Origin: Colimorpha sp045576855
GTDB taxonomy: Bacteria > Bacteroidota > Bacteroidia > Bacteroidales > P3
DNA: 64,000 nt
Direction of reading: 5' to 3'
Assembly: GCA_045576855.1 (NCBI GenBank)
Contig: JAZNHG010000031.1
Span: forward strand, 62,001-126,000
This document shows, in pieces, positions 16,774 to 24,581 of this stretch. The notes under the pieces are model-generated. The model was not told the DNA's origin and made no database searches. It saw only the letters and a list, made by a program, of their open reading frames with translations. Numbering within the stretch: position 1 is the stretch's first letter; each line of letters starts with the position of its first letter. A program made the position numbers and the translations under genes.

Positions 16774-18903
16774 ATGAATTTAAGCAAGTGTTTTTGCCGA
16801 GCAGACCGTCGTCCAACTGTTTATGTACTTATGCGGCTCTATTGGCTCGACGGTGTCGGGGCCAACGACTTTGTAAAAGCAAGAAAAGACACTATTGACT
16901 CGGTCATAGCCAACAGGCGCAACAACTTTCACCGGCTGGTGCTACTGGTCAACGACGACTCGCCCAAGGACAGGCCGGGATATGCTGATTATGCCGCCTT
17001 ACGCGACGAACTGCTTGGCACCGTCGGCGAGAGGGGCACGGACTGGATGCTCTTCGATGACGAACCGGGCATGGGATCGGCATATGCCATGTATCGCCTG
17101 CGCAGGAAATTTATCGAGGTAGCCCAAAACGATAGCGATATAGCCATCACCCTTGACCAAGACGACCTGCTCTGCAAGGACGCTGCGCGCCGCATCGCTC
17201 GCAGTGCAAGAGATGTTGATGTTGTCATCACCCCCTTTGAATTGCAAGACTACAAGGGGCAGGATATCACCGACGACGGCGGCCGGTTACACAACAAGAT
17301 TGCACGACGACTTAGCTGCAGGCGCTATGCCAAAGCGTTTGTTGCCAACAAAGTGCAGTACCGGAAGGTGGACAATTTGCTTCGGTCATGCAATTTAAGG
17401 AGGAATGTCCGGGAGCGACGCAGGCACAGCATCTGCGACCTCAGCAGTATCGGCTGGACGAAGTCCTATAGCAAGGGGGCTTTGAAAAGATATATGTACG
17501 GCCTCGATGCGTATATGCATGCCAACCACGGCGATAGCGGCACTTTCTTCAGCACAAATCGGGCCTATGAAGATTTTATCGACTATTACGTATTGCTGCT
17601 CAAAAACATACATGTTTCCGGAGTCAGAAGGAAGACTCATGTCTATCGCAAGAACGCTACCGCTATCACATCAAACCCACAGAGGGCTAATTTCACTGAG
17701 GACCGTCCCGAGATGATGCTGGCGCTGATAGGGATGTGTTACCATGACACAGGTGTCCTGCGCGACGACTTCAAGCCCCTGCTGTTGAGATATGTGGCAT
17801 CCAAGACTGCACAGATCAGGGCGATTCTGTACAAGTATCACCAGAATTATAAGGATGGTCGAGAAGACATGTATAAGCCATTCGGGGTGTCGTCAGCCGA
17901 AATATTATTTGTAAACAGCTTGTGCAGGAAAGGGGAAAGGCTTAAGGGTGTTTTCGATGACCTGCTAAGCATGGCCAACTATCGCAGGGTGGTGCAATAT
18001 GACGGCAGTGTGAATCACGACCTGCCAAGACGAGTTCTGCTCAAGGCTGCCAGTCATGAAGCCAAGCGTCGGTCAATAATGTCGAACAATTTCAACAAGG
18101 ACGAGGTAGACAGACTGGTGGAAGACCTGATGGCAGGTTCGAAATTACCTCATGAGACTTACTATCGGAACCTTATTAATTATATCGTCATTGCAATCGC
18201 TATTTTTCTAATTACGATTGCGATACTCGTCTTTAAATCTGAACATAGTGCTGTTCAAGCCATCACTTCTACTATTTCTGCTGTATCAGTCGCAGTTATA
18301 ACATTCTTCTTCAACGAGAGGGGCAAAATGAAACTTGTGGTTGAGCAGGAGAAGTCCACCATCAAGCTCTATTGCTCCGAGTTCAAAGACCTTATGCGGC
18401 ATTTCGAAGCCAATATCAAAATAATGCTACAGTTGAGAGAAGAGTTGGCGCAAGGCAGACACGTCATTGACGAGGTTCATTTTGGCAATATGGCATGGCC
18501 AGAATCATCACAACTTTTCTCCGACGAGATGCTACAATACATACCACGTACCAAAGTCGATGACTTCGCCCGCCTAAAAGTCAACCTACGCAATGCCAAC
18601 AATAGTGCCAAATGGCTGCGCCGCAAGGCATTGATGAAACAAGACCTATCCGAGGCACTTGATTGGGAGCTGACACGTGCCTTTGGCTATCTCATCAACC
18701 TCTATTATATGACAGACAACGAGTTCTCCTTCCAATCGTCGTATGACGACCTAACATGCTATGTAGACGAATACGATGTATTGGAGCGTCTACAAAATGT
18801 CCTCAAAGATGACACGCATCCCGATAGGAGTGGTATTGTTGATTATTTCTACAATCGGTATCTGGCCGACCGTAAACAGCGACGAGCAGTGCTGGTACGA
18901 TGA
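16774..18903 (+). CDS. glycosyltransferase-like protein with C-terminal two-helix membrane anchor and helical domain
   Basis: 709 residues. The N-terminal ~300 resemble GT-A/rhamnosyltransferase-like enzymes: PTVYVLMRLYWLDG first strand, and ITLDQDDLL giving a DxDD-type nucleotide-sugar/metal motif around residue 130. The middle is helical. At about 470-515 are two hydrophobic helices (IVIAIAIFLITIAILVF and SAVSVAVITFFF), followed by a basic, coiled-coil-prone cytoplasmic domain of about 190 residues. I do not recognise this C-terminal half. The composition is less GC-rich than in the core genes. It is monocistronic and convergent with the Kdo operon (29-bp gap). Predicted to decorate a surface glycan from a membrane-tethered position. 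Confidence 0.65.
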   Translation: MNLSKCFCRADRRPTVYVLMRLYWLDGVGANDFVKARKDTIDSVIANRRNNFHRLVLLVNDDSPKDRPGYADYAALRDELLGTVGERGTDWMLFDDEPGMGSAYAMYRLRRKFIEVAQNDSDIAITLDQDDLLCKDAARRIARSARDVDVVITPFELQDYKGQDITDDGGRLHNKIARRLSCRRYAKAFVANKVQYRKVDNLLRSCNLRRNVRERRRHSICDLSSIGWTKSYSKGALKRYMYGLDAYMHANHGDSGTFFSTNRAYEDFIDYYVLLLKNIHVSGVRRKTHVYRKNATAITSNPQRANFTEDRPEMMLALIGMCYHDTGVLRDDFKPLLLRYVASKTAQIRAILYKYHQNYKDGREDMYKPFGVSSAEILFVNSLCRKGERLKGVFDDLLSMANYRRVVQYDGSVNHDLPRRVLLKAASHEAKRRSIMSNNFNKDEVDRLVEDLMAGSKLPHETYYRNLINYIVIAIAIFLITIAILVFKSEHSAVQAITSTISAVSVAVITFFFNERGKMKLVVEQEKSTIKLYCSEFKDLMRHFEANIKIMLQLREELAQGRHVIDEVHFGNMAWPESSQLFSDEMLQYIPRTKVDDFARLKVNLRNANNSAKWLRRKALMKQDLSEALDWELTRAFGYLINLYYMTDNEFSFQSSYDDLTCYVDEYDVLERLQNVLKDDTHPDRSGIVDYFYNRYLADRKQRRAVLVR

Positions 18904-18932
18904 GAGAGAACGGTCAAAATGACTATAAGGGA

Positions 18933-19541
18933 TTAGGAGGATAGGCTGCTATTCAGCATATACCCCAAGGTTCCGCCAGGGTGGTATTTTGCAAAGTCAT
19001 CTCTGGTAAATCCTCTGAGCCGAACCAGGGCACATGCGATAGCATCACCAAGGGCAAGCGTGGCTGTGGTTGACGATGTTGGTGCAAGTCCCAATGGATC
19101 TCCTTCGTGGTCGACAGGTATGGATATGTGACAAGAGCTGTACTTTGCTAATGAGGACTGGTCATCTCTACTAATTCCGATTATATGGATACCTCGTTCG
19201 CGTAATAGGGGCAATAACCTGAGCAGTTCTTTGGTTGACCCGCTATACGAGATGGCCATGACTATATCGTCCGATTGTATCATTCCAAGATCACCGTGAA
19301 ATGCATCCAACGGATTTACAAAGAAAGCCGGAGTACCTGTTGATGCAAGAGTAGCTGCTATTTTACGGCCTATATGGCCCGATTTTCCCACACCAGTGAC
19401 GACGGTTTTCCCTTTACAAGCAAAGATACTTTTTACCGCTTGGACAAAACTTTCGCCTAAGCCAGATGCCGTATTTTGAACAGCATAAGCTTCATCCAGC
19501 ATGCAATCTCGCCCAACATCCACGATTTCCTGATCGGTCAT
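18933..19541 (-). CDS. kdsD: arabinose-5-phosphate isomerase (KdsD/KpsF type), SIS domain only
   Basis: 203 residues from the ATG at 19541 (MTDQEIVDVGRDC matches the family N-terminus); a frame extension to 19586 is possible. It is one SIS domain with VVTGVGKSGHIGRKIAATLASTGTPAFF, the DAFHGDLGMI loop and ISYSGSTKELL, ending at KYHPGGTLGYML. The usual pair of C-terminal CBS domains (total ~320 aa) is absent, as in some short KpsF-like proteins. It converts ribulose-5-phosphate to arabinose-5-phosphate, the precursor for KdsA two genes upstream. Last gene of the operon. Confidence 0.9.
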   Translation of the reverse strand: MTDQEIVDVGRDCMLDEAYAVQNTASGLGESFVQAVKSIFACKGKTVVTGVGKSGHIGRKIAATLASTGTPAFFVNPLDAFHGDLGMIQSDDIVMAISYSGSTKELLRLLPLLRERGIHIIGISRDDQSSLAKYSSCHISIPVDHEGDPLGLAPTSSTTATLALGDAIACALVRLRGFTRDDFAKYHPGGTLGYMLNSSLSS

Positions 19542-19598
19542 ATCCTTGTGTAAAATATTGACATCATACCCAATAGAGCAAGGCACTTAGCAAAGCTG

Positions 19599-20069
19599 TC
19601 AGCCTTTGCCGAGCAGCCACTCGATGAAATCGCGGACGGCGCCATCGCCCCCACGATGAGGCGCGACGTAATCGGCCACATCTAGGACTTGTCGACACGA
19701 GTCGGCGGGACAACCCACTATACCGCACTGGTGCATGCATACGAGGTCGAGTACATCGTCGCCGATATATGCCACCTCATCCTTGGTACAATTATATTTA
19801 CTCATCAAAGCTTGCAGGGTGCCAAGTTTGTCGTGTTGTCCCTGGTGGACCTCGGCGATATGCAACTCAGCTGCTCGCCGTTCTACAATAGTCGATGTGC
19901 GGCCCGTGATGATAGCGGGGACAATACCTGCGGCAGGTAGCATCTCGTTGATGGCATAACCGTCTTTTATATTGAACGATTTGTACACCTCACCTTCGGG
20001 ACCCATATTTATCTTGCCGTCGGTCAGTGTGCCGTCGACATCCATTACCAATAGTCGTATCTTTTTCAT
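19599..20069 (-). CDS. kdsC: 3-deoxy-D-manno-octulosonate 8-phosphate phosphatase
   Basis: 156 residues from the ATG at 20069, which overlaps the epimerase stop as ATGA. HAD-family C0-type phosphatase with MDVDGTLTDGKINM, the FNIKDGYAI segment, ITGRTS and VAYIGDDVLDL, and length typical of tetrameric KdsC. With kdsA and the SIS isomerase in the same operon the Kdo role is well supported. It is a paralogue of the phosphatase half of the fusion at 11969-12895. Confidence 0.92.
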   Translation of the reverse strand: MKKIRLLVMDVDGTLTDGKINMGPEGEVYKSFNIKDGYAINEMLPAAGIVPAIITGRTSTIVERRAAELHIAEVHQGQHDKLGTLQALMSKYNCTKDEVAYIGDDVLDLVCMHQCGIVGCPADSCRQVLDVADYVAPHRGGDGAVRDFIEWLLGKG

Positions 20070-20749
20070 ATCCGGTCGCCACAAGCGGTTTTTATTTCGT
20101 CGATTATCTCGCGATAGGGTCGGCCGAGTCCGAAGAGGGCTGCCGTACCCAGCACGAAACCATCGACGCCGTCGGCACTCCAGCGACGCATACGCTCTAG
20201 GGAGCAGGCTCCGTCGATGACAACTTCAAGTTTGTGTCGGGAGGTGCCATCAGTGGACATCTTATCCTTCACCTCAAGCAGGCGGCGTATTTTCTGGTCA
20301 ACGTAGGAAAGGTAAATCTGGCCTGCATGGCCGGGGTTAACACCCATCACGAGCACTTTGTCGACAATATACAACAACTCGCGGACACTCTCGATTGAAG
20401 TACCCGGATTTAGCACTATGCCGGGCTGCTTGCCTGCTTCGAGAATTTTTTGTATAACTATTGTCGGGTGTCTGTCGGCATCGGGATGGAAGTAGATAAT
20501 GTCGGCACCTGTCTCAGCAAAGAGGTCTACATATTTGCTCGGCTCAAGAATCATCAGATGCAACTCGGTTTCGACATGAGCATTACGGCACACCGAACGT
20601 ATGTCACCGAGCCCCATAGCGAAGTTGGAAACATAGCGGCCATCCATAACGTCGAGGTGCAGGCGATTGGCACCGGCCGCTTCTAACTCCGCGACCGACT
20701 GCTTGATATTGTCGAGTTCAATGCACATCAATGAAGGTGAGTATATCAT
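20066..20749 (-). CDS. rpe: ribulose-phosphate 3-epimerase family protein
   Basis: 227 residues, (beta/alpha)8 barrel with SPSLMCIELDNI, LHLDVMDGRYVSNFAMG (metal His and Asp), ELHLMILEPSKY, VLVMGVNPGHAGQ and VVIDGACSLE, all at the usual positions. It interconverts ketopentose phosphates (or allulose-6-phosphate in the AlsE branch). In this operon it can supply ribulose-5-phosphate for the isomerase that feeds Kdo synthesis. Overlaps kdsC by 4 bp. Whether it is the housekeeping Rpe or a pathway paralogue cannot be told from this window. Confidence 0.85.
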   Translation of the reverse strand: MIYSPSLMCIELDNIKQSVAELEAAGANRLHLDVMDGRYVSNFAMGLGDIRSVCRNAHVETELHLMILEPSKYVDLFAETGADIIYFHPDADRHPTIVIQKILEAGKQPGIVLNPGTSIESVRELLYIVDKVLVMGVNPGHAGQIYLSYVDQKIRRLLEVKDKMSTDGTSRHKLEVVIDGACSLERMRRWSADGVDGFVLGTAALFGLGRPYREIIDEIKTACGDRI

Positions 20750-20777
20750 AAGGCGATGGATTAATTCTTTTGGCTGG

Positions 20778-21674
20778 TTAACAAATATATCTTGCTGTGA
20801 ACGCTAGCGCCACGTTGGTTGTGCTCAATGTCTCGCCGGGCCACAATATCACGGTTGAGCCGGGCTGCACCGCAAGGCCACAGGCAGTGAGATGTCCGAC
20901 GACAAGAGTGAAACACTCGAGACTCCCGCTGTGATTGGTGTACTGTTCGGTATTGACGATGCGGCGCGTGGCATATGTGCGCTCCACAATTTCCTCACTA
21001 CCAACGTAACGGCGCGTGACGGGTTTGAGTGCAATGTTCAACGCCTGTGTTGCCTGCGGCAAATGTAGCTCGCGGAGGTTACCATCTGCGTCGCGTCGGT
21101 CATAATCATAGAAACGATAGGTATGGTCCGAGCCTTCTTCGATTTCATATACCAAGCTGCCCGCGGTGATAGCATGCAGTGTACCGGGTTCAACAAAGAC
21201 ATAGTCGCCTTCAGCAACATTAAGACTATCTGCCATTGCCAAGAAACGACGTTCTGCTATCATGCGATGCATCTCCGCGTCGTCGCTGCATGTGCATCCG
21301 GCTATAATGGAACCCGATTTTGGAGCCTCGATGAAGTACCACGACTCACGTTTGCCGCGGGTGCCGGGAGCGTAACCAGCAGCCATTCTGTCGTCCGGAT
21401 GTACCTGGATGCTAAGATTCTGGTCTGCCTCGGTGAGGGCCAACGTCAGCGGGAAATATTCACAATGACTCATTCCAAACCGGTCACGAAAGAGGGAGAA
21501 GACGTCATTGAGGGTGCGTCCGCTCCACTCTCCGCCAACAATCTCATTCGATATACCATTGCGACAATAGAGTGAATAGAGGTGTCCAATCTTGTCGCCA
21601 GCAACACCGGTGTAACGTTCAATCTTGGGACCACCCCAGATTGTATCATGTCGTATAGATTTGAGCAACAACAT
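20778..21674 (-). CDS. manA: mannose-6-phosphate isomerase, class I (short form)
   Basis: 298 residues, cupin-type phosphomannose isomerase. The zinc site is visible in LSIQVHPDDRMA, KRESWYFIEA and the FVEPGTLHAI histidine; the catalytic YEIEEGSDHTYRFYDYDR segment is present. It interconverts fructose-6-phosphate and mannose-6-phosphate, feeding GDP-sugars for surface glycans. It lies 2 bp after kdsA and 28 bp before the epimerase, so it is in the same transcript. It is on the short side for the family, and the C-terminal cupin is compact. Confidence 0.9.
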   Translation of the reverse strand: MLLLKSIRHDTIWGGPKIERYTGVAGDKIGHLYSLYCRNGISNEIVGGEWSGRTLNDVFSLFRDRFGMSHCEYFPLTLALTEADQNLSIQVHPDDRMAAGYAPGTRGKRESWYFIEAPKSGSIIAGCTCSDDAEMHRMIAERRFLAMADSLNVAEGDYVFVEPGTLHAITAGSLVYEIEEGSDHTYRFYDYDRRDADGNLRELHLPQATQALNIALKPVTRRYVGSEEIVERTYATRRIVNTEQYTNHSGSLECFTLVVGHLTACGLAVQPGSTVILWPGETLSTTNVALAFTARYIC

Positions 21675-21676
21675 GG

Positions 21677-22468
21677 CTAATCTATTTCATTACACACTTC
21701 ACGTATCTGCATCAACTGGGCGAGCAACGGTTCCAGGTCTTCTAGTCGCAACATACAGCTGCCGTCGCAAAGGGCTTCTTCTGGTTTATTGTGCACCTCC
21801 ATAAAAAGGCCCGAAAGTACGCCGGTAGCCATGGCAGCCTTGGCCAAATAGGGCACATATTCACTTTTGCCACTATTGCCATAGTTGAAACCACCGCCGC
21901 TGATTTGAACACTGTGCGTGGCGTCAAACACGACAGGATAACCCAATTTATGCATCCGCACCAATCCGGCCATATCAACAACCAAATTATTATAGCCAAA
22001 ACAGTTTCCACGCTCACACAGCATAAAGTTGCGACAGCCGTAGTATTCCATTTTGCCCACCATATTTTTCATCTCCTCTGGACTGGAAAACTGTGGTTTT
22101 TTGATATTGACAATCTTGCCTGTAGCAGCGGCGGCCTGCAGCATGTCGGTCTGCCGACTCAAGAAAGCCGGAACCTGCAGCATATCGACGACCTCCGCTA
22201 TAGGCTTGGCTTGCCATGACTCGTGAAAATCGGTAACTACCTTGACGCCAACCTCACGGCGAGCTCGCTCCAAAATACGCAATCCCTCTTCCAATCCAGG
22301 GCCACGATAGTTTGTAGCCTTAGTACGGTTTGCCTTGTCCCATGAAGCCTTGAAGTAGAAGTCAACGTCGAATCGCGACGTTATATCTTTCAATGCCGAG
22401 GCCAAAAACATGACATTATCCTCTGATTCAATGGCACACGGGCCAGCTATAAATATGAATTGTTTCAT
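21677..22468 (-). CDS. kdsA: 3-deoxy-8-phosphooctulonate synthase
   Basis: 263 residues, DAHP-synthase-like barrel. Diagnostic segments: FIAGPCAIES at the N-terminus, YFKASWDKANR, NYRGPGLEEGL, VKVVTDFHE, VNIKKPQF, CERGNCFGYNNLVVDM and VFDATHSVQ. It condenses phosphoenolpyruvate with arabinose-5-phosphate to Kdo-8-phosphate. The cysteine-containing N-terminal region and the C-terminal VLSGLFMEVHNKPEEALCD fit a metal-dependent type, which is inference. Flanked by the cytidylyltransferase (6-bp gap) and manA. Confidence 0.95.
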   Translation of the reverse strand: MKQFIFIAGPCAIESEDNVMFLASALKDITSRFDVDFYFKASWDKANRTKATNYRGPGLEEGLRILERARREVGVKVVTDFHESWQAKPIAEVVDMLQVPAFLSRQTDMLQAAAATGKIVNIKKPQFSSPEEMKNMVGKMEYYGCRNFMLCERGNCFGYNNLVVDMAGLVRMHKLGYPVVFDATHSVQISGGGFNYGNSGKSEYVPYLAKAAMATGVLSGLFMEVHNKPEEALCDGSCMLRLEDLEPLLAQLMQIREVCNEID

Positions 22469-22474
22469 CTTTTA

Positions 22475-23128
22475 CTATCTTTTCTGTTCGGTTTCGGCAA
22501 TGACGCGAGCAAAATCGTAATCATCACGATTGTCTATATCAATTGCCTCTTGGTGGAGAACTTCTACGAAGAATGGATTAGTACCGACACGACTCTGGTT
22601 CTGCTGCCATACCTCTCGGCGAAAAGCATAAAACCCGCACGTCTCGATAAAGGCAGGCTTGAGGTCTTGCGTACGCAACACGTTGTCCGGGCAAAAATTG
22701 ACAGGATGTCCATCATACCACACATATGTCTGAAGCCGCTTGACAGAGAGCGACGAGTCGTAGCCGAAATCAGTGATGGCCTCAATGCCGCGGTCTATAG
22801 TCTCGGCGGTGATGAATGGCGCAGTGGCCAACGCTGCCACATAAATATCAGCATCAACTTCGGAGATAAAGGAACTATAAACATCATGCATTGTCACCAT
22901 ATCCCCATCGAGCCACTTGGGACGCTGAAGGAATTCGATTCGTTGCGAACGTGGTACGTAGTCCATGATATGTTCGTCGCTGCAATAGATATAAATCCGG
23001 TCCACCCGACGGCAGGCAAGCAGGGTGTCACATATGCGTTCCACAAGTGGATGCCCGCCCAACGGCAATATATTCTTGCCTGGCAGCCTGGTGCTGTTCA
23101 TCCTTATAGTTACAAAAGATACTACCAT
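22475..23128 (-). CDS. acylneuraminate-type cytidylyltransferase (candidate CMP-Kdo/CMP-ulosonate synthetase)
   Basis: 217 residues from the ATG at 23128, whose first base is the last base of the upstream stop (TGATG). A longer frame reaching 23341 only extends into the preceding gene. The start VVSFVTIRMNSTRLPGKN shows the CTP-binding R-x-x-S-x-R-x-P-x-K-N loop; ATAPFITAETIDRG and EAIDIDNRDDYDFA complete the family. It is of the NeuA-like type rather than KdsB (no AIPARY.S.R start), yet it is embedded with kdsA, kdsC and the isomerase, so it may activate Kdo or a relative. Paralogue of 15556-16215. Confidence 0.87.
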   Translation of the reverse strand: MVVSFVTIRMNSTRLPGKNILPLGGHPLVERICDTLLACRRVDRIYIYCSDEHIMDYVPRSQRIEFLQRPKWLDGDMVTMHDVYSSFISEVDADIYVAALATAPFITAETIDRGIEAITDFGYDSSLSVKRLQTYVWYDGHPVNFCPDNVLRTQDLKPAFIETCGFYAFRREVWQQNQSRVGTNPFFVEVLHQEAIDIDNRDDYDFARVIAETEQKR

Positions 23129-23925
23129 CAAATCACATTTTGAGCCAACTGCAAATCGTATAAAGTAGTTATCTTGAAGTTCCGGGTGTCGCCTTCCACT
23201 ACAGTCACTTTCACTTCGGGCATGTAGCGGCGCACCACGCCGCAGTCGTCGGTGGCGGCAAACTGCGGATCCTGCAGCGCACGCTGGTAGGCATCGCGTA
23301 TCAGCGGCAGGCGGAATGCCTGCGGCGTCTGGGCCAGCCACATGGTGCGGCGCTCAGGAATACGTGCCACAAAGCGCGGCACCTCAAACTCTCCGCTCTC
23401 CACTCTCCACTCTCCACTCTCCACTCTCCGCTCTCCGCTCTCCACTCTCCACTCTCCACTCTCCACTCTCCACTCTCCACTCAAATCCGGCCTCACCTCC
23501 CACACGGTGTCCGTGCTCGGCACAGCCACGCCCACAGCCTCGTGATGCTGCAGGGCTGCCACCACACGGTCCACCACCGCTGCCGGCAGCAGCGGACGAG
23601 CAGCGTCGTGCAGCAGCAAATTGGTCTCGTCGGGATAATCCAGATAGGCCATGACGGCATTCAGCGACGACATATAGCGCTCGGATCCACCGTCGATCAG
23701 GCGGGTCAGTTTGCGCCACTCGTTGCGGGTCCGGAGGGTTTCCATCTCGGCGCGCCAATCGGGGTGAACCACCACCGCCACCTCATCGATAGCGGGATGG
23801 CGGTCGAACACATCGACCGACCATTCTATCAGCGTGCGTCCACCCAGCGGCAGGAACTGCTTGGGCTTCTCGGCTCCCAGGCGCTTGCCCACGCCGCCAG
23901 CCAGCACAACCGCTATATTCTTCAT
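23128..23925 (-). CDS. IspD/TarI-like cytidylyltransferase with an inserted 7-bp-repeat segment
   Basis: 265 residues from the ATG at 23925, which has GGAGGG just upstream; earlier in-frame starts at 23937 and 23991 exist. The family is shown by VVLAGGVGKRLGAEKPKQFL, LLHDAARPLLP, WLAQTPQAFR, ATDDCGVV and NFKITTLYDL. Between DTVWEVRPDL and EVPRFVARIP, about 30 residues (repeats of GEWRVES) are encoded by a tandem heptamer array; relatives have a short loop there. Function is either MEP cytidylyltransferase or CDP-alditol synthesis for a polymer; the polysaccharide operon favours the latter, without proof. Confidence 0.82.
   Translation of the reverse strand: MKNIAVVLAGGVGKRLGAEKPKQFLPLGGRTLIEWSVDVFDRHPAIDEVAVVVHPDWRAEMETLRTRNEWRKLTRLIDGGSERYMSSLNAVMAYLDYPDETNLLLHDAARPLLPAAVVDRVVAALQHHEAVGVAVPSTDTVWEVRPDLSGEWRVESGEWRVESGERRVESGEWRVESGEFEVPRFVARIPERRTMWLAQTPQAFRLPLIRDAYQRALQDPQFAATDDCGVVRRYMPEVKVTVVEGDTRNFKITTLYDLQLAQNVI
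23388..23482 (-). repeat. 7-bp tandem repeat (GGAGAGT/GGAGAGC)n inside the IspD-like gene
   Basis: About 95 bp, some 13 units of CTCCACT with CTCCGCT variants on the plus strand. The coding strand reads repeats of VESGEWR and stays open. The same unit recurs in mtaB. Confidence 0.95.
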
Positions 23926-23947
23926 CTTACCCTCCATAACCAATAAC

Positions 23948-24436
23948 CTACAACCTCTTATACAGCAGAGCAAACAATCCGCCCCACACAATCACGGCGC
24001 CCAGCTGCATCCACCAGGCAGTGCCAATCAGCACGGCAGGAGCCAGCACGGCAGCCTTCAGGCCATAGTAGACCACCTTGCCGGACACGATAGCGACAAG
24101 CACGGCGGGCAGGACACTCCATTTGCTCTTGAGCCAGCTGAAGAGGGCTGCCACGGTGGCCAGCTCGGCCATCATGCAGAGCATTTTGGGTGCTGTGGGC
24201 ATCCCCGTCAGCAGACACGACACGGCGGGCAGCAGCACAGCCATCGCCAGCCCGTTGCGCCAGTCACGGCCCAGGAGCAGGGCAGCCAGCAGCAGCGCCA
24301 GCATCGGATTGAGCATATAGAGCGGCACCGCCAGCAGATGAGACGCCGCCGGCACCAGACAAGCCACCGTCAGCAGCACTGCATCCAGTGCTGCCACACG
24401 GCCCAAGGTACGGGTTTTGTTGGTCATTTCGTTCAC
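23948..24436 (-). CDS. small integral membrane protein, ECF S-component-like
   Basis: 162 residues, almost entirely hydrophobic with about five or six helices (AALDAVLLTVACLVPAASHL, LNPMLALLLAALLL, GLAMAVLLPAVSCLL, LPAVLVAIVSGKVVY, LIGTAWWMQLGAVIV). Size and helix pattern resemble substrate-capture S components of ECF transporters, though I see no family signature that settles this. It is 22 bp upstream of the IspD-like gene and has its own TATTTTTG box, so it is probably the first gene of the Kdo-type operon. An in-frame ATG at 24427 is an alternative start. Confidence 0.65.
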   Translation of the reverse strand: MNEMTNKTRTLGRVAALDAVLLTVACLVPAASHLLAVPLYMLNPMLALLLAALLLGRDWRNGLAMAVLLPAVSCLLTGMPTAPKMLCMMAELATVAALFSWLKSKWSVLPAVLVAIVSGKVVYYGLKAAVLAPAVLIGTAWWMQLGAVIVWGGLFALLYKRL

Positions 24437-24471
24437 TTTCCTTTTATTATTGTATCCATTTATTTTGGATG

Positions 24472-24479
24472 CAAAAATA
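24472..24479 (-). promoter_or_regulatory. Bacteroidota -7 promoter box (TATTTTTG) for the Kdo-type operon
   Basis: CAAAAATA on the plus strand, 36 bp upstream of the 24436 ATG. The eight genes down to 18933 follow without a recognisable terminator. Confidence 0.65.
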
Positions 24480-24581
24480 CATCTTTTTTTCCATCCTCCA
24501 AAATAAAATATATAAAAGCGCGTTATTCAGCCAAATATAAGAACGCAAAAATAAAAGCAATAACACCTAGCACACAACGAA

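Noticed and set aside
22475..23341. Longer form of the second cytidylyltransferase starting at 23341
   Set aside because: The first 71 residues run inside the preceding IspD-like gene and are not part of the family; the CTP-binding motif begins at the 23128 start.
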